Shown: one piece after another, positions 1 through 8,586 of the stretch
How the letters are laid out: each line of letters begins with the position of its first letter
How positions within the stretch are numbered: the first letter of the stretch is position 1
Source: Ruminococcus sp. UBA3767
Lineage (GTDB): Bacteria; Bacillota; Clostridia; Oscillospirales; Ruminococcaceae
Assembly: GCA_002371625.1 (NCBI GenBank)
Contig: DFFV01000085.1
Coordinates: 1-42,953, forward strand
Direction: 5' to 3'
Length of the DNA: 42,953 nucleotides
Program-made: the position numbers and the translations under genes
Notes under the pieces: model-generated
Databases searched by the model: none
The model's input: only the letters and a program-made list of their open reading frames with translations
Told to the model about the DNA's origin: nothing

Positions 1-4
1 TGCC

Positions 5-31
5 TCAAGCCGCCTGCGAAAAGGCGGCTTG
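5..31. other. Perfect inverted repeat (hairpin) at left edge
   Basis: A 10-bp perfect stem (CAAGCCGCCT at 5-14 with AGGCGGCTTG at 22-31) closes a 7-nt loop. No T-run follows on the plus strand inside the window, and the minus-strand side runs off the edge. It may be the terminator of a gene lying to the left. No gene is visible in positions 1-225 apart from this hairpin and those at 52-76 and 156-183. Confidence 0.5.
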
Positions 32-51
32 AATATCAAATGTATTTTCCT

Positions 52-76
52 TAGGGGGCTTTCCGATCGCCCCCTA
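52..76. other. Inverted repeat TAGGGGGC / GCCCCCTA
   Basis: An 8-bp perfect stem (52-59 with 69-76) with a 9-nt loop sits between two other hairpins. It has no adjacent T-run, so it is not an obvious intrinsic terminator. Its function is unknown. Confidence 0.4.
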
Positions 77-141
77 TAACCCCTTCGGGCACACATCTTA
101 TAGTTTGTAATAAACTAAATACTGATTTATCTTAGCAGTTG

Positions 142-183
142 TATAAAATACAATTCCCCGAAGCACTTTGAGGTGCTTCGGGG
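142..183 (-). terminator. Intrinsic terminator of the minus-strand operon
   Basis: An 11-bp perfect GC-rich stem (156-166 with 173-183, loop 167-172) lies about 43 nt beyond the stop codon of the PHP-domain gene. Read on the minus strand it is followed by AATTGTATTTTA, a weak U-tract. It is the only plausible end for the leftmost minus-strand operon. Confidence 0.65.
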
Positions 184-225
184 CAAACTTCTATATGGGT
201 ATCTGTTTTAATTGCCTCTCTTTTT

Positions 226-1098
226 TTACTTTATAGAAATAAAATCAGGCTTGTGCCTGCGATAATATGCGATATATCCAAAGCCGCACTCTTTTGCAAG
301 TTCTGCTCCCCTGCTGATACCCTGCCCGACATCAGCACTGCAATGTGCGTCAGAACCGAGCGTGATGATCTCTCCGCCAAGGTCTTTATATAGCATCACA
401 AGCCCTTTTGGCGGCATAGTGTCATTCAGGTCGTTGAACAGTCCCGAAGTGTTTATCTCAATGCCTTTGCCCGAAACGATAACAGTTTTGAAAATTTCAG
501 CGCAGATATCACGGTATACCGACAGATCAACACGGATCTTATACTTTCCGCAGATATACCTCAGCGGATATGTCAGATGCGAAAGTATATCAAAACCGCC
601 CCACCTGCACATTTCAAGCACTTGTTCAAAATAATCATCAAGCAGCTTTTTTATCTGAGCGCTGCTCATTTCATCATATTTCAGATAATAAAAATCGGGC
701 ATATCCTTGTTGTTGTGCAGCGAACCGAGAATTATATCCAGCTGCGGCTCACTTATCAGCTGTTCGGCAATGTCCTGTGCCTGCAGCGGCTGACCAAGCT
801 CTATCCCCCTGATGAACTCGATATCATCGGGTATTTCCAGCTTATCAAGCACGCTGTTCCCGTTTTCATGGAACTTTTTGCAGTTGTACATTATAATATC
901 GTCTTTTTCCGCCGCAGAACTGTCTATCCCGTAATATTCAGCCTCAAACCAGGTGTTGCACTCGCAGTGATCGGTTATTGCCAGCGCTTTAAGTCCAAGC
1001 TCCTTTGCTTTAAAGATATGCTTTATCGGCTCGTCCTGCGCATCGGGTGAAAACATACAATGTGTGTGGCAGTCCGCAAGACCTTTGATATCTAACAC
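226..1098 (-). CDS. PHP-domain phosphoesterase (histidinol-phosphatase HisJ-like)
   Basis: A 290-residue protein of the polymerase-and-histidinol-phosphatase (PHP) superfamily, a metal-dependent TIM-barrel phosphoesterase family. The N-terminal metal-binding motif is DCHTHCMFSPD (residues 9-19), followed by AITDHCE and, near the C-terminus, GSDAHCSADVG, the typical last metal ligands. Length fits HisJ-type histidinol-phosphatases (about 260-290 aa). No other histidine biosynthesis genes are nearby, so the substrate is uncertain and a general phosphatase role is as likely. The start is GTG at 1098: a GGAGG site overlaps the stop (TAG) of the upstream sugar-isomerase-like gene, leaving only a 9-nt gap, so the two are probably co-translated. 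Cytoplasmic; no signal peptide. Confidence 0.85.
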   Translation of the reverse strand: MLDIKGLADCHTHCMFSPDAQDEPIKHIFKAKELGLKALAITDHCECNTWFEAEYYGIDSSAAEKDDIIMYNCKKFHENGNSVLDKLEIPDDIEFIRGIELGQPLQAQDIAEQLISEPQLDIILGSLHNNKDMPDFYYLKYDEMSSAQIKKLLDDYFEQVLEMCRWGGFDILSHLTYPLRYICGKYKIRVDLSVYRDICAEIFKTVIVSGKGIEINTSGLFNDLNDTMPPKGLVMLYKDLGGEIITLGSDAHCSADVGQGISRGAELAKECGFGYIAYYRRHKPDFISIK

Positions 1099-1107
1099 AG
1101 GCGCCTC

Positions 1108-1881
1108 CTACTGCTGACGCATTTCAAACAGCTTTTTAGCTGCATTAAATGCCCTTGAAAGATACTCCTCATCATAAACATCAGCATAGCCTTCCCATCT
1201 CGGCTTCATTATCTCCAGAGTGATCGTTCCGTAATAATCAAGCTCTACCAGCTTTTTAATGAATCTGTCATAATCCACATTTCCCTCAAAAGGTATCTTA
1301 TGAAGATCATAAACGCCGTCGTTATCGTGAAGATGCAGCGCTTTGAGCCTTTTGCCGTACTTTTCAAGTATATCATAATCATAGTCAAAGCAGTTTTCAT
1401 GACCTATATCATAGCACAGTTTAACGTTGTCATCATCGCACTCACTGAAAATAGTATGCAGGTATTCAGGGCGCTCGATATTCTCAAAAGCAAGGTCAAC
1501 ATTCATACTTTTGGCATAACGAATAAGTCCCTTGAAGTAATTTATTCCGCTCTCGCTTACAGGAGGCGGAGTTTTGGTATCAGTCGGGTGGATAACGAGA
1601 GTTTTTATTGCATAGTTGTGGCAGCAATCAATTGCTCCGTGTAGCTTTATAAGGCTTTCAACAGCGTTTTCGTCCGTCCACAGCGCATTCATCATGTGAA
1701 AAGGTCCGTGAACATTTTCAATTCGAAGTCCGTTTTCTTTAATGCAAAGCAGCTCTTCCTCAAATCTGTCGCTTCCACGCCAGAACATCATTACGCTTTT
1801 GAAGCCTGCCTGCTTGATCAGTTTAATGCGCTGTTCAAACGGCGTATCCAGCCTGAAATCAGCATTTATACACAAATTCAT
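1108..1881 (-). CDS. Sugar phosphate isomerase/epimerase-like TIM-barrel protein
   Basis: A 257-residue protein of the xylose isomerase-like/AP endonuclease 2 fold. Visible landmarks are the N-terminal LCINADFRLD strand, VHGPFHMM and LVIHPTD histidine loops, AFENIERPEY (conserved Glu of this fold), CYDIGHENC (Asp-x-Gly-His metal site), LHLHDNDG and a final TLEIMKPRW strand. These are the metal and sugar-binding positions of the family. The exact sugar substrate cannot be read from the sequence. It starts at ATG 1881 behind AGAGGT and lies 9 nt upstream of the PHP-domain phosphoesterase. The pairing suggests a small carbohydrate-phosphate or inositol/sugar salvage unit, which is inference. Directly upstream is the parS palindrome at 1902-1917. 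Confidence 0.8.
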   Translation of the reverse strand: MNLCINADFRLDTPFEQRIKLIKQAGFKSVMMFWRGSDRFEEELLCIKENGLRIENVHGPFHMMNALWTDENAVESLIKLHGAIDCCHNYAIKTLVIHPTDTKTPPPVSESGINYFKGLIRYAKSMNVDLAFENIERPEYLHTIFSECDDDNVKLCYDIGHENCFDYDYDILEKYGKRLKALHLHDNDGVYDLHKIPFEGNVDYDRFIKKLVELDYYGTITLEIMKPRWEGYADVYDEEYLSRAFNAAKKLFEMRQQ

Positions 1882-1901
1882 ATTTTTACCTCTTAATAAA
1901 A

Positions 1902-1917
1902 TGTTTCACGTGAAACA
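1902..1917. promoter_or_regulatory. parS: parS centromere-like site (ParB/Spo0J binding)
   Basis: TGTTTCACGTGAAACA is a perfect 16-bp palindrome, extended to 22 bp by flanking AAA/TTT (1899-1920). It matches the ParB/Spo0J recognition sequence known from Bacillus and conserved through most bacteria. It lies in the 76-bp intergenic gap between the UPF0210 gene and the sugar-isomerase-like gene. parS sites cluster near the replication origin and load ParB and SMC for chromosome segregation. No parA/parB gene is in this window. It was the only CACGTG-centred palindrome noticed on reading through the sequence. Confidence 0.9.
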
Positions 1918-1957
1918 TTTGTTCTACAAACAAAATGGCAGAATAAATGCAAAACAA

Positions 1958-3313
1958 TCAGTTTTTCAGCGAATGCAGCGGTGCAGGTATCTGTCCGCCA
2001 CGATTGATGAACTTGCTCGGTGACTCTTTCTTCAGAGGCATAACGGGTCCGCAGCCGAAAAGTCCGCCCCAGTCAAGCTCATCGCCGACCTGCTTTCCTA
2101 TCGCAGGGATTATACGAACAGCGGTAGTTTTGCTGTTTACCATACCGATAGCAGCTTCATCTGCGATTATAGCTGAGATAGTATCCGCAGGAGTATCTCC
2201 GGGAACACAGATCATATCAAGTCCGACCGAGCAAACAGCTGTCATAGCCTCGAGCTTTTCGATGCAAAGTGCACCGCTCTTTGCAGCATCTATCATTCCT
2301 GCGTCCTCGGAAACAGGGATAAATGCGCCTGAAAGTCCGCCGATTCTTGAGCAAGCCATAACTCCGCCCTTTTTAACTGCATCGTTGAGCAGTGCAAGTG
2401 CAGCTGTTGTTCCGTGAGTACCGCACTTTTCAAGTCCTATCTCTTCAAGGATATGAGCGACCGAGTCACCAACAGCAGGTGTTGGCGCAAGCGAAAGGTC
2501 AACTATGCCAAAAGGCACTCCGAGCCTTTCGGAAGCGGTAGTTCCTACGAGCTGACCAACTCTTGTTATCTTATAGGATATCTCCTTGATAACATCGGAG
2601 ATCTTTGTTATATCGGCATCAGGATACTTTCTCAGGGCTGCTCTTACAACGCCCGGACCGGAAACGCCGACATTTATCATGCAATCAGGCTCACCGACTC
2701 CGTGGAAAGCTCCTGCCATAAACGGATTATCCTCAACAGCGTTACAGAAAACGACAAGCTTTGCAGCTCCGAAACAAGCCTGATCCACTGTTTTTTCAGC
2801 ACACTCACGTACTATCTTACCCATGAGCTTGCAGGCATCAAGATTGATACCTGTTTTTGTCGAACCGATATTTACCGAAGAACAAACTCTTTCGGTAGTA
2901 GAAAGAGCTTCGGGGATAGATCTTATCAGCTCTATATCTCCTGCGGAAAAGCCCTTTGGAACAAGTGCGGAATAACCGCCGATAAGGTTAACTCCAACTG
3001 CCTTTGCAGCTTCGTCCATAGTTTTTGCAAACTTGACAGGCGAACATTTGCAGGCAGCAGAAACGATAGCTATCGGGGTTACGGAGATACGCTTATTTAT
3101 GATAGGTATACCGTATTCCCTTTCTATCTGCTCACCGACCTTGACGAGATTGGCTGCCTTTGTGGTGATCTTATCATAAACCTTTTTGCAGGCTTTATCT
3201 ATATCACTGTCGATACAATCAAGCAGTGAGATGCCCATTGTTATCGTTCTGATATCAAGGCACTCATCCTGTATCATTCTGATAGTTTCAAGTATATCAT
3301 AAACATTTATCAT
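1958..3313 (-). CDS. UPF0210/PFL (DUF711) family protein
   Basis: A 451-residue member of the DUF711/UPF0210 family (often annotated 'PFL family protein'), recognised by its overall sequence: the [14 protein letters not shown] start, [41 protein letters not shown] and the conserved C-terminal MPLKKESPS. Length is typical of the family (about 450 aa). The biochemical function is not established. The gene is almost always paired with a small ACT-domain gene, as here (18-nt gap to the gene starting at 3601), which supports a shared role. A promoter with a 17-bp spacer lies upstream of the pair. Start ATG 3313 follows GAGAGGG. Cytoplasmic, no membrane segments. Confidence 0.9.
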   Translation of the reverse strand: MINVYDILETIRMIQDECLDIRTITMGISLLDCIDSDIDKACKKVYDKITTKAANLVKVGEQIEREYGIPIINKRISVTPIAIVSAACKCSPVKFAKTMDEAAKAVGVNLIGGYSALVPKGFSAGDIELIRSIPEALSTTERVCSSVNIGSTKTGINLDACKLMGKIVRECAEKTVDQACFGAAKLVVFCNAVEDNPFMAGAFHGVGEPDCMINVGVSGPGVVRAALRKYPDADITKISDVIKEISYKITRVGQLVGTTASERLGVPFGIVDLSLAPTPAVGDSVAHILEEIGLEKCGTHGTTAALALLNDAVKKGGVMACSRIGGLSGAFIPVSEDAGMIDAAKSGALCIEKLEAMTAVCSVGLDMICVPGDTPADTISAIIADEAAIGMVNSKTTAVRIIPAIGKQVGDELDWGGLFGCGPVMPLKKESPSKFINRGGQIPAPLHSLKN

Positions 3314-3331
3314 TATTATAGTTCCCTCTCA

Positions 3332-3601
3332 TCAAATATGGTGCATACAATTGAAGATATTCTCATGCATAACCATTACTTTAAGTCCGTTTTCCTCGCC
3401 CAGCTTTTCAAGCGATTCTGCCATTGCTGAAAAATCACTGTTGAGCTTTGATATATCCACCATCATTATCATAGCGAACATTTCCTGCATAACAGACTGT
3501 GTTACCTCGATAACATTTGCATTGAACTGTGCACACTTTGTGCTGACCTTTGCAAGTATACCTACGGCGTCTTTTCCTATAACGGTTACTACTGCTTTCA
3601 T
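3332..3601 (-). CDS. ACT domain-containing protein (UPF0237 family)
   Basis: An 89-residue single ACT domain, a small ligand-binding regulatory fold typical of amino-acid-sensing proteins. The start MKAVVTVIGKDAVGILAKVS carries the characteristic G-x-D-x-x-G-I-x-A turn where ACT domains bind ligands. Length equals that of the UPF0237 family. It is the first gene of the unit with the UPF0210 protein, the usual pairing in Firmicutes, and probably regulates or stabilises its partner (inference). It is transcribed from a TTGGCA-17-TATAAT promoter just upstream. The ligand is unknown. Confidence 0.9.
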   Translation of the reverse strand: MKAVVTVIGKDAVGILAKVSTKCAQFNANVIEVTQSVMQEMFAMIMMVDISKLNSDFSAMAESLEKLGEENGLKVMVMHENIFNCMHHI

Positions 3602-3645
3602 ATTTAATACCGACCTTTCTTATTCATTTGTTTTCACAATATAAC

Positions 3646-3674
3646 ATTATAACATAATATCAGCATTTTGCCAA
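3646..3674 (-). promoter_or_regulatory. SigA-type promoter of the ACT-UPF0210 operon
   Basis: On the minus strand TTGGCA (3669-3674) and TATAAT (3646-3651) are separated by exactly 17 bp. It lies about 45 bp upstream of the ACT-domain start codon and just beyond the stop codon of the protease gene, so it can restart transcription for the ACT, UPF0210, isomerase-like and PHP genes. Confidence 0.8.
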
Positions 3675-3695
3675 TAGTGATTTATAAATATTTTA

Positions 3696-5957
3696 TTAAC
3701 GCTCACCATTTTTGCTTTCAATCTCAGGATACGTCTGCTTTTCACGGCGCTTTTTCGCTGCTTTTGCTTCAAGCATAACCCCGGATACCGCTATAACAGT
3801 TCCCAAAGCAATAAGCATAATGATAAAACCGTAGTGTGAGGCAGTTTTGCTGCTGTTCTCACTATTTTGCCCGATACCATGAACGACTGCCTTTACCACG
3901 CCCTCATTTGCCTCAAAGCGCTTGAATTCTTTATTTTTGCCGTTGTTGGTGTTAAGTGTTTCAGCGAGCTTTTGGGCACGTTTTATTTTATCATTTTCGC
4001 TTTGATCGGCTGCAAAGCAGTTATTTACACAATTCTTATCCTTATCGATAAATGATCCTACTGCGCTTTGTGTTCCCTCGCAGTCCCACCAGCAATCGCT
4101 AAGTGTTGAACATTCAGCCTGTCCGATGATACCACCGCAGCTGCCTCCGCCGAGCTTTCCGCTGAAACCGCAGCCTGTTATTGAAGCACCCGTACACTTT
4201 CCTGCTATGCCGCCTGCGTTATCAGAGGTGAAAGTGCAATTGCAAAGCGAAAGGTCACGCACGCAGCCATACTTGCCGACAGTGCCGAAAAGTCCGCAGG
4301 AATCGGAGGTTATATTGCTGATAGAGTGTCCGCAGCCGTCAAAGATACCCTCAAAGGAGTTATCTTTCAGATCGCCTGCGCATACAAACTCTTTATCCTT
4401 AAAGTCGATATCCTCAGAGAGAACAACTATTTTATTGGCATAACGGCTTCCCGAGCAAACGCTTTTTGCAAAACTGTTCCAGTCATCTGCGTTTGAAATG
4501 ACCGTGTAACAGCTTCTGTTAGCGGCTGCTTCAAGCTGCGATTCTGCCTTTGCGAGTAAAGTGCTTTCAGGATCATTAAGCTCAAGCACGCTTTTTGCTA
4601 AAGCTATCTCCCTGGCAAGTGCGGCATTATCCTCATGCTCTTTTACAAGCCGCTCGAGCTTAGTTTTGTCGGGCTTTGAATCGTTGACTGTATAAGCGTT
4701 TATGTAAGCGTTTTTCATGGTGGTCTGCGTGCAATCCTGCCATTTGCCTGTTTTTTCACTGAAATAGTAGCTTTCGCCCTTTTGCGCTTTGCAGCCTGCG
4801 TCCTCGGCAAGAAAATAATGATGCCCGTTAGCTGCTTTGAGAGTAACGACAACAGAAAACCTTTCACCCTCAGACAGCTTTATATCATCGGGCATTTTTA
4901 CGGTATAATAGCCGTCAAACGAAACGCTGCCTTCCTGCTGTGCACACATAATGCCGTCAACAGGCGAACCTTCTTTCAGCTCTTTGAATATGCGGACTGA
5001 ATAATCAGTCCCCTTGCCCTCGCTGCCCTCAACAAAGAAAGAGATCTCTTTAAGCGTTTCGTCCTGCTTTGCTTTGAAAACGTTTGCTGCCTGTACTGAA
5101 TTTTCAGATGAAGCATAGACCTTATCCATTCCAGCATTGTGCGTATAGACGTTATCAAGAGAGGCATTCCTGAGCTTATAAAAATAAAAATCCGTCAGTT
5201 CTTTTTCACAGTAGGATATCCAGTAATAGCCGTCCTCATGACGTGTGCCCCACACGCTTTTAACAAGCCATGCACCGTCCTTATCGGGCTTAACAGTGAA
5301 ATTATCCCTGCTGTAACCGTCATTCCACCCGATGACTGTAATGCTGTGGTTCACGGTTTGAGAATCGTTCTGATAATAGCTTTTATGGTCACTGCTGAAG
5401 CCTTTTTCATCGTTATGATAGCACACGCAGCCACCGCCGTATTCCATTATGTTCTTTTTTATCTCCTCAATGTTTCCGCTGACTTTTATAGCACTGACAA
5501 GCTCATAGTCGCTGACCGAGTCCTTTGAATAAGAAACAGGTTCAATATATGGTTTATCAGGCATCATTGGCTCCTGTGCCTCATCGGCAAGTCCATTAAG
5601 GCGGGACATTGCAAAAATGGGTGCGGTGATATAGTTGGTGGTAAACCTCTCGGCAGGCTCAAAAGTTTTTTTCTCGGACATTGAGGAGAACCACGCAAGC
5701 TGTTTTTCGGAAAGGTCCACACTTGCGTTGTCAAGTCCGCTGAAAATAAGACTTTGTTCCAAAGCCCCAACGGTTGCATAAGCCCAGCAAAGATCATATT
5801 TATCCGGAGTCTGCCTTACAGGTGTCAACTTGGCATCCTGCCTTGGATCAAACTCCTTTGGAACAGTTCCCTCCTGCGCAAAGGCATAAAAAGGAACGCA
5901 CAGCAAAAAAACTGCAAGGGAAAGTATCACACTTAAAGTTTTTGCTGAGCGTTTCAT
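3696..5957 (-). CDS. Membrane-anchored papain-family (C1) protease with lectin-like and GLUG-like regions
   Basis: A 753-residue surface protein. Residues 1-28 form a signal peptide ending AFAQE. A papain-like domain spans about 35-260 with the nucleophile C57 in DLCWAYAT and the general-base His204 in VNHSITVIGW. The Asn of the usual NSWG motif is Ser234 (VKSVWG), a departure from active C1 peptidases. About 265-425 resembles the beta-rich 'lectin-like' domain seen after such proteases in gut Firmicutes. About 490-640 carries glycine/cysteine-rich GLUG-like repeats (GLFGTVGKYG, GGIAGKCTG, GGIIGQAEC). A transmembrane helix near 702-722 precedes a basic tail, giving a type I anchored topology. 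It starts 12 nt after tmcAL with its GGTGAT site inside the end of that gene, so it is probably co-transcribed. It may cut or bind surface proteins or peptides; activity is uncertain because of Ser234. Confidence 0.85.
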   Translation of the reverse strand: MKRSAKTLSVILSLAVFLLCVPFYAFAQEGTVPKEFDPRQDAKLTPVRQTPDKYDLCWAYATVGALEQSLIFSGLDNASVDLSEKQLAWFSSMSEKKTFEPAERFTTNYITAPIFAMSRLNGLADEAQEPMMPDKPYIEPVSYSKDSVSDYELVSAIKVSGNIEEIKKNIMEYGGGCVCYHNDEKGFSSDHKSYYQNDSQTVNHSITVIGWNDGYSRDNFTVKPDKDGAWLVKSVWGTRHEDGYYWISYCEKELTDFYFYKLRNASLDNVYTHNAGMDKVYASSENSVQAANVFKAKQDETLKEISFFVEGSEGKGTDYSVRIFKELKEGSPVDGIMCAQQEGSVSFDGYYTVKMPDDIKLSEGERFSVVVTLKAANGHHYFLAEDAGCKAQKGESYYFSEKTGKWQDCTQTTMKNAYINAYTVNDSKPDKTKLERLVKEHEDNAALAREIALAKSVLELNDPESTLLAKAESQLEAAANRSCYTVISNADDWNSFAKSVCSGSRYANKIVVLSEDIDFKDKEFVCAGDLKDNSFEGIFDGCGHSISNITSDSCGLFGTVGKYGCVRDLSLCNCTFTSDNAGGIAGKCTGASITGCGFSGKLGGGSCGGIIGQAECSTLSDCWWDCEGTQSAVGSFIDKDKNCVNNCFAADQSENDKIKRAQKLAETLNTNNGKNKEFKRFEANEGVVKAVVHGIGQNSENSSKTASHYGFIIMLIALGTVIAVSGVMLEAKAAKKRREKQTYPEIESKNGER

Positions 5958-5969
5958 AAGTAATCACCA

Positions 5970-7127
5970 TTATTTCGTTAAAACGATCTTTTTTGTATAT
6001 TCATTTGAAAAAGGTTCGCCGCTGCAAAGCTCCCTGAGCCTTACCGCACACTTTTCCGTCATAGCAGTTCTTGTGCCCTCTGCTGTTCTTTCAAGGTTTT
6101 TCAGTGAGGTATCATAGCATAACGTCTTATTCTGCGAATGTGCAAGTATCTGTGCACCTTTTTCATTTAAAGCAAGTATCCGCCCGTAAGGAACGGGAGA
6201 AGTCATATCGCTGTGTGTTATATCAAGCAGGATATGCATTATCAGTCTGCGCACCCTTGCCATCGTCATATCTCTGCTTTTGATGAGCTGAGCAAACTCG
6301 CTGATACTTTCGGGGCATTTTTGAACAGCTTTGAGGTAACGGTTAACCATGCTCTGATTGATAAACGGTCTTTGAGCGATCTTGTTTTCATCTGCTGACA
6401 AAAGCATCATCAGCAGTGCCCTATCCTGATTGTGAAGCTCGGCAGGAGTATCTTTCAGGCAATATGGAACGTACTTTTGAACATCTTCATGATGCCTGAG
6501 CATTTGCCTTATCACAGTTGCACTTGCAAAGCTGCCGTTTGGAGCGGTATCCGAATGGAGCGCACCGACTCGCTGTACGCTAAGCGGCTTTATCCACGGG
6601 GCAATCTCGGCTGCAGCTTTTATATATTCAACTGCAAGCACGTTGTTAGGCTCGGCAAGAATGCTTGCCGTTTGAGGAGAATACTTCTGAGCTGCTTTAG
6701 CAACAGCAGCAGGATAGCTTACACCCGATGAAGTGAGTTGTTTTACGCTTTCGCTGTTTTCAAGTTCACGGCAAAGCGAAGCAGCATTTTCAAGCGATTT
6801 TGCATCAGCATCAACGCTGCCAAAGGAAACCGCCTCAACAACTCCTTCTCCAAGCCCTGCAAAAAGCCTTATTGCGTTTTCTGCAAACACCTGCGCAGGT
6901 GCGCAGGAATAAGGTGCGCTGAGCTCGATAACAAGGTCTGCGCCGCCTGCAATCGCAAGCTGAGCACGCTTGTATTTAGAAAAAGCTGCGATCTCACCTC
7001 TTTGAACAGCATCACCGCTCATTACCACAACAATGCGCTGTGCACCGAGCTTTCGTGTCTGTTCAAGGTGATACTTGTGCCCGTTGTGAAAAGGATCGTA
7101 TTCAGCAACAACACCCGCACAAAACAT
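5970..7127 (-). CDS. tmcAL: tRNA(Met) cytidine acetate ligase TmcAL
   Basis: A 385-residue nucleotidyltransferase-fold protein. The start MFCAGVVAEYDPFHNGHKYHL contains the HxGH-type motif (FHNGH) that binds ATP. GGADLVIELSAPYSCAPAQ and ILAEPNNVLAVEYIKA are hallmark stretches of TmcAL (formerly YlbM/UPF0348). The enzyme activates acetate with ATP and acetylates the wobble cytidine of elongator tRNA-Met, forming ac4C34. Length is typical (about 390-400 aa). The frame stays open upstream to 7184, but a strong TGGAGGTGAG ribosome binding site directly before ATG 7127 fixes the start there. It is the first gene of a unit with the papain-like protease and is divergent from ackA; acetate links both products only loosely. 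Confidence 0.93.
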   Translation of the reverse strand: MFCAGVVAEYDPFHNGHKYHLEQTRKLGAQRIVVVMSGDAVQRGEIAAFSKYKRAQLAIAGGADLVIELSAPYSCAPAQVFAENAIRLFAGLGEGVVEAVSFGSVDADAKSLENAASLCRELENSESVKQLTSSGVSYPAAVAKAAQKYSPQTASILAEPNNVLAVEYIKAAAEIAPWIKPLSVQRVGALHSDTAPNGSFASATVIRQMLRHHEDVQKYVPYCLKDTPAELHNQDRALLMMLLSADENKIAQRPFINQSMVNRYLKAVQKCPESISEFAQLIKSRDMTMARVRRLIMHILLDITHSDMTSPVPYGRILALNEKGAQILAHSQNKTLCYDTSLKNLERTAEGTRTAMTEKCAVRLRELCSGEPFSNEYTKKIVLTK

Positions 7128-7155
7128 AAGCTCACCTCCAGGAAGATCGGCAATT

Positions 7156-7184
7156 ATTAAAATAATAAAAACTTTTTTTGACAA
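7156..7184 (-). promoter_or_regulatory. Candidate promoter of tmcAL
   Basis: On the minus strand TTGTCA (7179-7184) is followed after 17 bp by TTTAAT (7156-7161), about 30 bp upstream of the tmcAL start codon. The -10 is imperfect. It overlaps a TTGACA on the opposite strand, so the intergenic region may hold divergent overlapping promoters. Confidence 0.5.
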
Positions 7185-7218
7185 AACTTCGCAAAATGTA
7201 TATTTGTAAAAAATGTAC

Positions 7219-7247
7219 TTGAAATTTTATTCAGAAATTGTTATACT
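7219..7247 (+). promoter_or_regulatory. SigA-type promoter of ackA
   Basis: TTGAAA (7219-7224) and TATACT (7242-7247) are spaced by 17 bp, about 75 bp upstream of the ackA start codon. A further TTGACA at 7178-7183 has only a poor -10 partner. Confidence 0.75.
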
Positions 7248-7321
7248 TATTATATTATATTGTCGCTTCAAAGTCAAGCAACAGTAAAAATGCAAATCAT
7301 TTTTGAGAGGAGTATTTCTTG

Positions 7322-8521
7322 ATGAAAGTATTGGTAGTAAACGCAGGTTCGTCATCGCTGAAGTATCAGCTTCTTGATATGACTGACGAGTCTGTTATCG
7401 CAAAGGGAAACTGCGACAGGATCGGCATTGACGGTCATGTCAGCGCAAAGACAGGTGACGGCAGAAAGCTGGAGGCTGACTGCAATTTCCCTACACACAC
7501 TGAGGCCTTTGAAAAGCTGGTAGAGATCCTTACAACAGGTGACACCAAGGTCATTGATTCTATGGACGAGATCTCAGCTGTTGGACACAGAATAGTGCAG
7601 GGTGCTGAGGTATTCTCAGAGGCTTGCCTTGTTACCGATGAAGTAATCGACAAGATCGACGGTCTTGCTGAGCTTGCACCTGTTCACAATCACGCTCACG
7701 CACTTGCACTCAGAGCCTGCAAGAAGGTAATGCCTGCAACAACTCCGCAGGTAGTTGTATTTGATACAGCTTTCCATCAGACAATGCCTCCTAAGGCATA
7801 TATGTTCGGTCTTCCTTATGAGGACTATGAGCAGCTGCACGTTAGAAAGTACGGCTTCCACGGAACATCGCACAGATTTGTTTCTGCTGCACTCGCTAAG
7901 GCAATGGGCAAGGACGTTAAGGATCTCAAGATAGTTTCCTGCCACCTGGGCAACGGTTCTTCAATAACTGCTGTTGACGGCGGAAAGTCAGTTGACACAA
8001 CAATGGGATTTACTCCTCTTGACGGTGTTATAATGGGTACACGTTCAGGCTGCGTTGATGCTTCGGCTGTTACATTTGTAGCTGACAAGCACGGCTTTAC
8101 ACCTTCACAGATGAGCGACTATCTGAACAAGAAGTCAGGATTCCTTGGTATTTCCGGTGTTTCCTCCGACAACAGAGATATTATCGCAGGAGCTAAGGAA
8201 GGCAACAAGAGATGCGAGCTTGTTAACGATATGCTCACTTACGAGATCAAGAAGTACATCGGTGCTTTCGCTGCTGCAATGAACGGACTTGACGCTGTTC
8301 TGTTCACAGGCGGTATCGGTGAGAATGAGTCACTTGTTCGTTCAATGGCTTGCTCAGATATGGATTTCCTGGGCATCAAGCTTGACGAGGAAGTTAACGC
8401 TTCGGTAAGAGGCAAGCTGTGCAAGATCTCCGCTGCTGATTCAAAGGTAGAGGTATGGATCGTTCCTACAAATGAGGAGCTGCTTATCGCAAGAGATACT
8501 CTGGCGCTTGTTAACAAGTAA
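7322..8521 (+). CDS. ackA: Acetate kinase
   Basis: A 399-residue acetate kinase of the ASKHA superfamily. It interconverts acetyl phosphate + ADP with acetate + ATP, the final substrate-level phosphorylation step of fermentation. Diagnostic motifs are VLVVNAGSSSLKYQL at the N-terminus, VVFDTAFHQTMP, YGFHGTSHRFV, SCHLGNGSS (phosphate loop), DTTMGFTPLDGVIMGTRSG and LFTGGIGENE. Length is standard. An in-frame TTG lies one codon upstream, but GAGAGGAG with a 9-nt spacing points to ATG 7322. Codon use is that of a highly expressed gene. pta is not adjacent, so the gene stands alone between its own promoter and a terminator. Confidence 0.97.
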   Translation: MKVLVVNAGSSSLKYQLLDMTDESVIAKGNCDRIGIDGHVSAKTGDGRKLEADCNFPTHTEAFEKLVEILTTGDTKVIDSMDEISAVGHRIVQGAEVFSEACLVTDEVIDKIDGLAELAPVHNHAHALALRACKKVMPATTPQVVVFDTAFHQTMPPKAYMFGLPYEDYEQLHVRKYGFHGTSHRFVSAALAKAMGKDVKDLKIVSCHLGNGSSITAVDGGKSVDTTMGFTPLDGVIMGTRSGCVDASAVTFVADKHGFTPSQMSDYLNKKSGFLGISGVSSDNRDIIAGAKEGNKRCELVNDMLTYEIKKYIGAFAAAMNGLDAVLFTGGIGENESLVRSMACSDMDFLGIKLDEEVNASVRGKLCKISAADSKVEVWIVPTNEELLIARDTLALVNK

Positions 8522-8541
8522 TATTCTTTTCAAACATAAAG

Positions 8542-8573
8542 GGGCTGATGCTAAATCAGCTCTTTTTCTTTTG
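8542..8573 (+). terminator. Intrinsic terminator of ackA
   Basis: A stem of 8 pairs (8542-8549 with 8555-8562, one G-U pair, core GCTGAT/ATCAGC) and a 5-nt loop are followed by CTTTTTCTTTT, beginning 20 nt after the ackA stop codon. Confidence 0.85.
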
Positions 8574-8586
8574 TATGCACAAGCAA

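Noticed and set aside
2414..3229. A 271-codon plus-strand open frame
   Set aside because: It is fully antisense to the clearly conserved UPF0210 gene, has no ribosome binding site, and its product is low-complexity and Cys/Ser-rich.
7128..7184. Upstream extension of TmcAL by 19 residues
   Set aside because: The extension overlaps the promoter region and lacks a ribosome binding site. The site TGGAGGTGAG before ATG 7127 and the family start MxxxGVVAEYDPFHNGH fix the later start.
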